Source: a bacterium (GTDB lineage Bacteria > Patescibacteriota > Minisyncoccia > UBA6257 > UBA9933). Taken from it: a DNA stretch of 10,178 nt. Below are positions 1 through 5,112 of this stretch, piece after piece. Where the stretch lies: the NCBI GenBank assembly GCA_021799155.1, contig JAJZBA010000013.1:1-10178 (forward strand). Reading direction: 5' to 3'. Position numbers and translations under genes: made by a program. Position 1 is the stretch's first letter. Each line of letters opens with the position of its first letter. The notes under the pieces were generated by a model that was not told where the DNA came from, made no database searches, and saw only the letters and a list, made by a program, of their open reading frames with translations.

Positions 1-8
1 TCCGATCT
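1..8. other. Residual Illumina adapter bases (left end)
   Basis: The window opens with TCCGATCT, the last eight bases of the standard Illumina read adapter, in the orientation expected immediately 5' of an insert. The reverse complement, AGATCGGA, closes the window. The nusB reading frame shifts away from the family consensus exactly here: after Trp-Arg-Ile the codons become Lys-Ile-Gly instead of the usual Val-x-Gly. I infer untrimmed adapter, so genuine sequence probably starts at 9. Confidence 0.85.
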
Positions 9-162
9 TAATTCTCCAGGCGAACTCCGGCTCATCGATGCCCGGACCGAATTCATTTAAATTTCTTTCGACAATTTTCGTTAAATCGGTTTTTTGACCG
101 TAAAAATCCCATTCGTACAATGATTGTAAAACTATAGAACGAGCTAAATGCCTAGTTGCCAT
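1..162 (-). CDS. nusB: Transcription antitermination factor NusB, 5' part only
   Basis: This is the first 54 codons of a NusB-family protein, cut by the contig end. NusB binds boxA RNA together with S10 (NusE) and supports processive antitermination, chiefly of rRNA operons. The visible N-terminus has the basic start MATRHLARSIVLQSLYEWDF, which corresponds to the arginine-rich first helix followed by the LQxLYxWDF segment typical of the family. Later comes a NEFGPGIDEPEFAW stretch, which I recognise from NusB proteins of candidate-phyla bacteria. The ATG at 160-162 directly follows the TAA of the L32 gene with no spacer, so translation is probably coupled to it; no Shine-Dalgarno is visible. 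The last two to three residues (Lys-Ile-Gly, bases 1-9) are affected by adapter bases and should not be trusted. The full protein would be about 130-150 residues. Confidence 0.85.
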   Translation of the reverse strand, partial: MATRHLARSIVLQSLYEWDFYGQKTDLTKIVERNLNEFGPGIDEPEFAWRIKIG

Positions 163-342
163 TTATTTTAAACTTTTAAACTTTCTATTTTTATAGTTTC
201 CGCAATTTCTACAAATTCTGTGCGGCAAAATCGGTCCGCCACAATTTTGACAAACAAAAATTTTTGCCGGTTTTAAAGCCAAATGCGCTCGTCTTCGTCC
301 AACTTTTGATTTTGTATGATGTTTTACCGGTACGCCACCCAT
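163..342 (-). CDS. rpmF: 50S ribosomal protein L32, zinc-ribbon form
   Basis: A complete 59-residue protein. The N-terminus (GGVPVKHHTKSKVGRRRAHL) matches the L32 signature of a VP start, a TSKSK-like basic stretch and RRAH. It is followed by a zinc ribbon with Cys pairs at residues 31/34 (CQNC) and 44/47 (CRNC), the four-cysteine zinc-binding version of L32. The C-terminus is lysine/arginine-rich, as expected for rRNA contact in the large subunit. The ATG lies two bases after the mreB stop, and the TAA touches the ATG of nusB, so mreB-rpmF-nusB form a very compact transcription unit. No Shine-Dalgarno is present; the upstream bases are the AT-rich end of mreB. Length is normal for the family. 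Confidence 0.93.
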   Translation of the reverse strand: MGGVPVKHHTKSKVGRRRAHLALKPAKIFVCQNCGGPILPHRICRNCGNYKNRKFKSLK

Positions 343-344
343 AG

Positions 345-1385
345 TTATATATTAATATCTTTTGGTTTTAAACTGTCAATAAAAAATCTAAAATGTTCTT
401 GAATGTTTTCCGCCGCTTTTCCTGTTCCTCTCACGACGCAAGTCAGCGGTTCTTCAATTATCGAAGCCTTAACGGAAATTTCTCTTTCAATTAATTGGTC
501 CAATCCTTTTAATAAAGAACCTCCGCCGCAAAGATTAATTCCCGATTTCAAAATATCGCCGACCAGTTCCGGCGGAGTAATTTCTATTGTTTCTTTAATC
601 GCTTCGATTATTGATTTCAAAGAGCGGCTCATCGCGATTCTTACATGACTTCCTTTAACTACAACTTCCCTCGGCAAGCCGGTCGCTATATCCCGGCCGC
701 GAATTGCTAATTCCATTTTTTCTTCGAGCGGCAAAGCGGAACCGATAATTGCCTTCAATTCTTCGGCCGTCGGCTCGCCGATGATTAATTTAAATTCATC
801 GCGAACAAATTTAACAATATCATCGTTTAACTTATCGCCGGCAATTTTTAAACTTTTCGCCGTTACAATACCACCCATCGAAATAACGGCAATGTCCGTG
901 GTGCCGCCGCCGATATCGACAATCATCGTGGAAGTCGGTTCATTTATCGGTAAATCGGCTCCGATAGCCGCCGCGACCGGCTCTTCAATAATGTAGGCCT
1001 TGACGGCGCCGGCGGAAATTGCCGCGTCTTCAACAGATTTTCTTTCTACCTCGGTTAAATTTGTCGGAATACCGACGACAACCCGATAATAATTAAAAAC
1101 TCCGTTGTTTTTTATTTTTTTTAAAAAATGACGGAGGATTTCTTTGGTTATTTCAAAATCGGAAATAACTCCGTTGACCAGCGGCCGAACAACCGAGATG
1201 TGCGCCGGCGTTCTGCCTACCATTTTTTTCGCTTCTTCACCGATGGCTAATATCTGGCCGGTTTTATTGTTGACGGCCACCACCGACGGTTCGTTAATAA
1301 CAATTCCCCGCCCTTTTAGATAAACCAGTGAGTTGGCCGTTCCTAAATCAATGCCGATGTCTTTGGTGAAATAATTTAAGAACAT
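345..1385 (-). CDS. mreB: Rod shape-determining actin homologue MreB (copy 1)
   Basis: A 346-residue actin-fold ATPase that forms membrane-associated filaments directing elongasome peptidoglycan synthesis. Phosphate-1 loop is IGIDLGTANS (residues 10-19), phosphate-2 is IVDIGGGTTDIAV (155-167) and the adenosine motif is CGGGSLLKGL (286-295). The catalytic Glu (Caulobacter E140 equivalent) is E135 in IIEEP, and the Thr equivalent to T167 is T162; the phosphate-2 Asp is D157. All nucleotide-site residues I can identify are intact, unlike the second copy at 7010-8017. The N-terminus is short (MFLNYFTK) with no clear long amphipathic helix. The ATG at 1383-1385 has no Shine-Dalgarno. The leader contains half of a palindromic repeat that also forms the end of proS, 47 bp upstream. 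mreC/mreD are not in the window. Family assignment is certain; which copy is the main MreB is inference. Confidence 0.95.
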   Translation of the reverse strand: MFLNYFTKDIGIDLGTANSLVYLKGRGIVINEPSVVAVNNKTGQILAIGEEAKKMVGRTPAHISVVRPLVNGVISDFEITKEILRHFLKKIKNNGVFNYYRVVVGIPTNLTEVERKSVEDAAISAGAVKAYIIEEPVAAAIGADLPINEPTSTMIVDIGGGTTDIAVISMGGIVTAKSLKIAGDKLNDDIVKFVRDEFKLIIGEPTAEELKAIIGSALPLEEKMELAIRGRDIATGLPREVVVKGSHVRIAMSRSLKSIIEAIKETIEITPPELVGDILKSGINLCGGGSLLKGLDQLIEREISVKASIIEEPLTCVVRGTGKAAENIQEHFRFFIDSLKPKDINI

Positions 1386-1394
1386 ATTTATATT

Positions 1395-1465
1395 CGAACA
1401 ACGAATTTGAACGAATATTACGAATTACGAATTTATTCGTAATATCTGAGTTTATTTGTTGTTCG
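1395..1465. repeat. Palindromic dispersed repeat, copy A (overlaps the 3' end of proS)
   Basis: An imperfect inverted repeat of 71 bp: left arm 1395-1425, 9-bp spacer, right arm 1435-1465. Both arms are 31 nt, beginning CGAACAAC on their respective strands and ending ATATTACGAAT next to the spacer; 23 of 31 positions pair. A second copy with the same arm length lies at 6911-6985 in the opposite orientation; the better-matching arms of the two copies agree at 28/31 positions and the other pair at 25/31. The element fills the proS-mreB gap and supplies the last ten codons (R413-E422) and the stop of proS. It looks like a non-autonomous MITE- or REP-like sequence. No transposase is present in the window. 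Confidence 0.85.
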
Positions 1466-2701
1466 TATATATTTAATAAACTCTTTTACTCCTGTCAGAT
1501 TCACTTTTTTCTCGCTGCGTTTTTTTATTTCTAATTTATTCCCCGTTTTCTCGCTGATAACGGCTCGATAAGGAATACCGATTAAATCGGCGTCGCTGAA
1601 TTTTTCTCCGGCCGAAGCGTCTTCGCGGTCGTCGTATAATACCTCAACGCCGTTTTTTTGTAAAGAGTTATAAACTTTATCTGCGAACTTCCTGACACCT
1701 GACACCTGACACTTGACACTTAATAAATGAACCTTAAACGGCGCGACCGCTTCCGGCCAAACAATTCCTTTTTCATCGTGATAAATTTCAACAACCGTTC
1801 CCATTAAACGATTAAGCCCGATGCCGTAGCATCCCATTATCACATCGTTCAGTTCGCCTTTTTCGTTTTTATATTTAAAATTAAAAGGCGCCGAATACTT
1901 TGTTTTTAATTTAAAAATATTCCCGACTTCAATCGCTTTTTCCTCTCTTAAATTTTTATTGCCGCATTGAGGACAATTGTTTTGTTCTTCAATAATTTCT
2001 TTATTGATGGCTATTTTACATTTATCGCAAATATAAATTATGTCTTCACCGGCCGGCGTCAATGTTTGAAATTCGTGCGAATATTTAGAAAAAGTCCCGC
2101 CGGAAGCGAATGTTAAATAAGTCAACTTGCCGAGTCCGACAGATTTAAAAATTTTTTCGTAAGATTTTCCGACTTTCTCATAATATTTATCCAAATCGTT
2201 TTCATCCCTATGAAAAGAATACAAATCCTTCATAAAAAATTCCCGTCCGCGCAGAAGACCGGATTTTGCCCTTTTTTCGTCGCGGAATTTATTCTGAATT
2301 TGAAAAACGTATTTCGGCAAATCTTTATAGGAAAACACAAACTTTGCCAACAGCGGAGAAACAATTTCTTCGTGCGTCGGGCCGAGAACGTAATCTATTT
2401 TTGAATAAAAACTAGTAAATTTAAAAAGCGAGTCATAAGCTTCCCAGCGGCCGGTTTGTTCCCAATTAGTTTTCGGATGAAGCGAAGGCATTAAAATTTC
2501 CTGACCGCCAAGCGCTTCCATTTCTTCGCGGATAATATTTTCGATTTTTTTAAAAACCCGCCAACCAAGCGGCAAAAAAGTGTAAACGCCGGCCATTGTT
2601 TTATCGATAAAACCCGCCTTGATTAAAAGCCGGGCGTTTATTGCCTCTTCGTCTTTCGGCGCCTCGCGCTTGGTTTTTGTAAATAATTCAGACTGACGCA
2701 T
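1433..2701 (-). CDS. proS: Proline--tRNA ligase, compact form without the editing insertion
   Basis: A class II aminoacyl-tRNA synthetase charging tRNA-Pro with proline. Motif 1 spans about residues 38-73. Motif 2 is FRDEKRAKSGLLRGREF (139-155). The HEFQ segment is at 209-212, motif 3 is GCYGIGLNRLMG (290-301), and the HGTP anticodon-binding domain begins near 320 (APFKVHLL). At 422 residues it is well short of the roughly 570 of E. coli-type ProRS. The ~180-residue editing (INS) domain expected between motifs 2 and 3 is replaced by a short zinc-ribbon-like segment with CDKC (225-228) and CPQC (243-246). Residues 328-337 (SVKCQVSGVR) are encoded by a 7-bp tandem repeat, and residues 413-422 by a dispersed palindrome. 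The ATG at 2699-2701 follows a terminator and AT-rich region; no Shine-Dalgarno. It is separated from rseP only by the 201-residue orphan. Confidence 0.95.
   Translation of the reverse strand: MRQSELFTKTKREAPKDEEAINARLLIKAGFIDKTMAGVYTFLPLGWRVFKKIENIIREEMEALGGQEILMPSLHPKTNWEQTGRWEAYDSLFKFTSFYSKIDYVLGPTHEEIVSPLLAKFVFSYKDLPKYVFQIQNKFRDEKRAKSGLLRGREFFMKDLYSFHRDENDLDKYYEKVGKSYEKIFKSVGLGKLTYLTFASGGTFSKYSHEFQTLTPAGEDIIYICDKCKIAINKEIIEEQNNCPQCGNKNLREEKAIEVGNIFKLKTKYSAPFNFKYKNEKGELNDVIMGCYGIGLNRLMGTVVEIYHDEKGIVWPEAVAPFKVHLLSVKCQVSGVRKFADKVYNSLQKNGVEVLYDDREDASAGEKFSDADLIGIPYRAVISEKTGNKLEIKKRSEKKVNLTGVKEFIKYIRTTNKLRYYE
1692..1719. repeat. Four tandem copies of a 7-bp unit inside proS
   Basis: On the plus strand the unit CTGACAC occurs three times, followed by one TTGACAC, exactly in register over 28 bp. 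Four 7-mers are not a multiple of three, so the unit cycles through frames, and proS reads it as SVKCQVSGVR (residues 328-337). The position is the loop after the first beta strand of the anticodon-binding domain, where extra residues are plausibly tolerated. Confidence 0.85.
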
Positions 2702-2740
2702 TGAAACTGTTATTTAATTAATAATAATATAAAAATCAAA
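2702..2740 (-). promoter_or_regulatory. Possible promoter region of proS
   Basis: After the terminator of the upstream orphan gene, proS needs its own start of transcription unless read-through occurs. The 39-bp gap is almost pure A/T. A TTGATT box at 2734-2739 is followed 17 nt later by a weak TAAATA (2711-2716); a better -10 match, TATTAT, at 2724-2729 has unsuitable spacing. The assignment rests mainly on context and is weak. Confidence 0.25.
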
Positions 2741-2774
2741 AAATAAAAGAGGCACGAAGCTTTCGCTTCGCGCC
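2731..2774 (-). terminator. Rho-independent terminator of the 201-residue gene
   Basis: Reading the minus strand, GGCGCGAAGC (2774-2765), a GAAA tetraloop and GCTTCGTGCC (2760-2751) form a 10-bp stem containing one G.U pair. A T-rich run follows, TCTTTTATTTTTTG (2750-2737). The G.U pair becomes an A.C mismatch on the plus strand, so the structure is built for minus-strand RNA. It lies 7 bp after the TGA of the orphan gene and 49 bp before proS, and is the only convincing intrinsic terminator in the window. Confidence 0.85.
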
Positions 2775-2781
2775 TTAAAAA

Positions 2782-3387
2782 TCACCATTGATAATTCTTT
2801 TTTATTTCGACGATATACTCGTCTAAATAGGGACGCATTTTTACCCCTATTATTTTACATTTCCGCCTTAACGTTTTTTCTTCAATGAATTCCATTTTGT
2901 TTTTAAGAGAATAACTGATATCGGTTACCGAATTCATTGCCTTACCCACCCAAAAATAAAAACTTATCACTTCATTGTCATAACCCAACCATCCTGTTTG
3001 ATCTTTGTCAAAATCCGTTTTAAGCAACCAGTATAATTGTCCGGTAAAACTGTCTTTGTTTTTCTGGAGCGCTTTCTCAATACTCCGCCATGTCTGACCG
3101 ATAAATTCAAAATGGCGAAAACGAATATCGTGCAATCGCATCGGTAATTCGTGATTTAATTGCTCGGCAACTGCATAAGCCAACGCAACCCAGATGTAAT
3201 ATCCTTCAAATGGAACCGGGAGGAATTTGTCTCCTTTTTTGCAGGCATAATAGAGTATCGTATTGAATATTTTCCTGCGCAAACCAAAAAGATTACGCTC
3301 AACTTTCTCAATTAATTCCGCTGCAACTTTTTCCTCAGCATCGGTTTTTACAAAAGTTCCCTTACCGCTCAATTCTAACTCTGCCAT
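2782..3387 (-). CDS. Unrecognised 201-residue protein in a self-contained expression cassette
   Basis: I do not recognise this protein. It is predicted soluble: no signal peptide and no clear membrane helix (YYIWVALAYAVAEQL at 63-77 is hydrophobic but short and ends in charged residues). It is rich in aromatic residues, with six Trp, and looks largely alpha-helical with a charged, basic C-terminal part. Four Cys do not form a metal motif. The start is fixed by a perfect AGGAGG six bases upstream of the ATG, the only such site among the genes here. It also has a good promoter (TTGACC, 17 bp, TATTTT) and its own terminator, whereas the neighbours are packed and lack Shine-Dalgarno sites. It sits between rseP and proS, which are adjacent in Firmicutes. 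I infer a separately regulated, possibly acquired gene with no assignable function. Confidence 0.8.
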   Translation of the reverse strand: MAELELSGKGTFVKTDAEEKVAAELIEKVERNLFGLRRKIFNTILYYACKKGDKFLPVPFEGYYIWVALAYAVAEQLNHELPMRLHDIRFRHFEFIGQTWRSIEKALQKNKDSFTGQLYWLLKTDFDKDQTGWLGYDNEVISFYFWVGKAMNSVTDISYSLKNKMEFIEEKTLRRKCKIIGVKMRPYLDEYIVEIKKNYQW

Positions 3388-3393
3388 TTCTAA

Positions 3394-3399
3394 CCTCCT
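3394..3399 (-). promoter_or_regulatory. Consensus Shine-Dalgarno of the 201-residue gene
   Basis: The minus strand reads AGGAGG, six bases before the ATG at 3385-3387. This is a full match to the anti-Shine-Dalgarno sequence and settles the start codon. No other gene start in the window has anything comparable. Confidence 0.9.
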
Positions 3400-3428
3400 A
3401 TTTAAAAAAATATTTTAGAACTGATTTG

Positions 3429-3457
3429 AAAATAACAAAATATCGCAAAAAGGTCAA
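3429..3457 (-). promoter_or_regulatory. Sigma-70-type promoter of the 201-residue gene
   Basis: On the minus strand a TTGACC -35 box (3452-3457, 5/6 to consensus) is separated by exactly 17 bp from a TATTTT -10 box (3429-3434, 4/6). Transcription would start near 3422, giving a leader of about 35 nt that contains the AGGAGG. It lies just past the rseP stop codon. Confidence 0.65.
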
Positions 3458-3467
3458 AACATGCGTT

Positions 3468-4487
3468 TTAGAAAAAATTAGCAATGTCTTTTATGGTAAT
3501 AATCAACATTAAAAATAAAAGCAATGCCATTCCCGCGACATTGGCGTAACGTTCGAATTTTTGCGGCAATGGCGAGCCTTTAATTTTCTCAATCAGTAAA
3601 AACAGCAGCCTTCCGCCGTCCAAAGCCGGAAAGGGAAAAATATTTAAAACCGCCAGATTTAAAGAAATCAAAGCCAAAAGCTGAAGCAAATAAACAAAAC
3701 CCAAACTGCCGGCCTGCGCCGTTATTTTGACTATTCCGACGGGACCGGCTACTTGTTCCAAAGACGCCTTACCGACAAACGCTTTAACGATTAAATTAAA
3801 AAATGCGAAGAAAATATTTTTAATCATTTCAACCGAGGTTTTAAATCCTTCCCGGACGCTTGCCAATAAATTTTTCTTCGGCAATCCCGCTTCAACTAAA
3901 CTAATTCCCAAAGCGCCTTCGCCTTCCGGCGGATTAATCCGCGGAATTGTTTTAAATTCTTTAACTTCGCCCTGACGCTTGACTTTTAAAACAATTTCTT
4001 TTCCGCGATTGCCGTCGATAAATTTAATCAACTCATCAACGTTCGAAAAACCGATAATTTTATCGCCGGCGTTCAATCCGATTTGGCTCGCCGGACTGTT
4101 TAAAGAAACATCGGTAACCAATACCGTCTGCGGAATGCCGATGGAAAAGACCAACGAAATCGCCAACCAACCGAGCAAAAAATTCATTAAAACTCCGGCG
4201 GATATGATTATTGAACGTTTCCATATTGGTAAAAATATGAAATTTCGAGAATTTTCCAAATTTGAGCTACTATCCTCTCCAAAAATTTTCACGAAACCTC
4301 CAAAAGGCAAGGCGTTAACACTGTAAACCGTCTCCCCTATTCTTTTACCCCAGATTCGCGGCGGCAGTCCGATACCAAATTCTTCAACCAGTAAGCCGAA
4401 TTTTTTAGCTGCCAAAAAATGCCCCAATTCGTGAACTAAAATCAAAATCGAAAGAGAAATTATTACCGCGATAATACCTATTAACAT
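3468..4487 (-). CDS. rseP: Site-2-type intramembrane metalloprotease, RseP/RasP family
   Basis: A 339-residue membrane zinc protease (M50B) that cuts transmembrane segments of regulatory or signal-peptide substrates. The HELGH zinc motif is at residues 19-23 in the first membrane helix. The third ligand is in NIFPFPALDGGRL (282-294, D290). A membrane helix lies near 94-118, a single PDZ domain at about 120-185 (SPASQIGLNAGDKIIGF), and further helices at about 262-285 and 316-334. One PDZ domain and about 340 residues fit the Gram-positive-type short form rather than E. coli RseP, which has two. It starts 20 bp after the stop of frr with no Shine-Dalgarno, so the two are probably co-transcribed. 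No anti-sigma factor substrate is encoded nearby, so the substrate cannot be named. Confidence 0.93.
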   Translation of the reverse strand: MLIGIIAVIISLSILILVHELGHFLAAKKFGLLVEEFGIGLPPRIWGKRIGETVYSVNALPFGGFVKIFGEDSSSNLENSRNFIFLPIWKRSIIISAGVLMNFLLGWLAISLVFSIGIPQTVLVTDVSLNSPASQIGLNAGDKIIGFSNVDELIKFIDGNRGKEIVLKVKRQGEVKEFKTIPRINPPEGEGALGISLVEAGLPKKNLLASVREGFKTSVEMIKNIFFAFFNLIVKAFVGKASLEQVAGPVGIVKITAQAGSLGFVYLLQLLALISLNLAVLNIFPFPALDGGRLLFLLIEKIKGSPLPQKFERYANVAGMALLLFLMLIITIKDIANFF

Positions 4488-4507
4488 AGTTAATAATTGT
4501 TAAATTT

Positions 4508-5056
4508 TTATTCCTCTATTTCTTTAATTTTATTCTCTAAAATTTTCTCCACTTCTTCGTTCGCCCTATCTATTTCTTTTTGAATTTTATCTTTTAATTT
4601 AAATTTATCATCTTCGGAAATTTTCTTTTCTTCAAATTGCCGACTAATTTCTTTGTTGATTTCGTCGCGAACGCCGCGGATTTCTATTTTTATTTTTTCC
4701 GCTTCTTTTTTCGCCAGTTTAATCAATTCTTGCCGTCGTTCGCTAGATAAGGGGGGCAGATTAATTCTGAGCAAACTTCCTTCGAGATTGACGCCGACAT
4801 TCAGATTCGCCGCCTCAACCGCTTTTAAAACAACGGCGGCCGCGTTTTTATCCCAAACTGAAATTTGAATCTCTCTCGGTGGTACAATACTTATCGAACC
4901 CAATTGCTTAAGCGGCAATTTTTGTCCAAAATAATCAACCGAAATGTCTTCTACTAATTTCGAAGTCGGCCGACCGCCGCGAATTGCGGAAAGTTGGTTT
5001 TTAAAATACCTTATTGTTTCATTAATTTTTATCTCTAGGATTTTTAATAAATCCAT
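4508..5056 (-). CDS. frr: Ribosome recycling factor
   Basis: A 182-residue protein, against about 185 for the family, that with EF-G splits post-termination ribosomes. The tRNA-mimicking three-helix bundle is visible. Helix 1 ends in IRGGRPTSKLVEDISVDYFG (about residues 25-44, matching the family's RTGRAxPxLL and VDYYG). The small beta domain contains LKQLGSISIVPPREIQISVWD. The hinge is LPPLSSERRQELIKLAKK (100-117), followed by long charged coiled-coil helices 2 and 3 with IRGVRDEIN. The start at 5054-5056 gives the normal N-terminus; no Shine-Dalgarno. The 56-bp upstream gap carries an AT-rich repeat also found before mreB copy 2. rseP follows 20 bp downstream, recalling the frr-uppS-cdsA-dxr-rseP order of many bacteria with the three lipid genes missing. 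Confidence 0.96.
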   Translation of the reverse strand: MDLLKILEIKINETIRYFKNQLSAIRGGRPTSKLVEDISVDYFGQKLPLKQLGSISIVPPREIQISVWDKNAAAVVLKAVEAANLNVGVNLEGSLLRINLPPLSSERRQELIKLAKKEAEKIKIEIRGVRDEINKEISRQFEEKKISEDDKFKLKDKIQKEIDRANEEVEKILENKIKEIEE

Positions 5057-5112
5057 ACTATTAATTTAAAATGCAAATATCAAAATGTAAAATGACCCCG
5101 AATAATTTGAAT
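5057..5112. repeat. Intergenic AT-rich repeat, copy 1 (AAAATG-type)
   Basis: The gap between the propeller gene and frr contains, at 5068-5093, a 26-bp sequence built from AAAATG, AAATATC and AAAATGTAAAAT. It recurs at 8030-8055 with a single mismatch (C versus T at its seventh base). No promoter or hairpin is clear. The match is longer than expected by chance even in AT-rich DNA, so I treat it as a member of a dispersed intergenic family. Confidence 0.6.

Noticed and set aside
3456..3469. Small hairpin AAAAC-GCAT-GTTTT after rseP, as a terminator
   Set aside because: The stem is only 5 bp and mostly A/T, it overlaps the -35 box of the next gene, and the following T-run is interrupted. It is too weak to call.
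3979..4326. 115-residue plus-strand ORF opposite rseP
   Set aside because: It is antisense to a clear protease reading frame, has no family resemblance and no promoter or ribosome binding site. The same reasoning excludes the other plus-strand ORFs opposite mreB, proS, frr, the propeller gene and murA.
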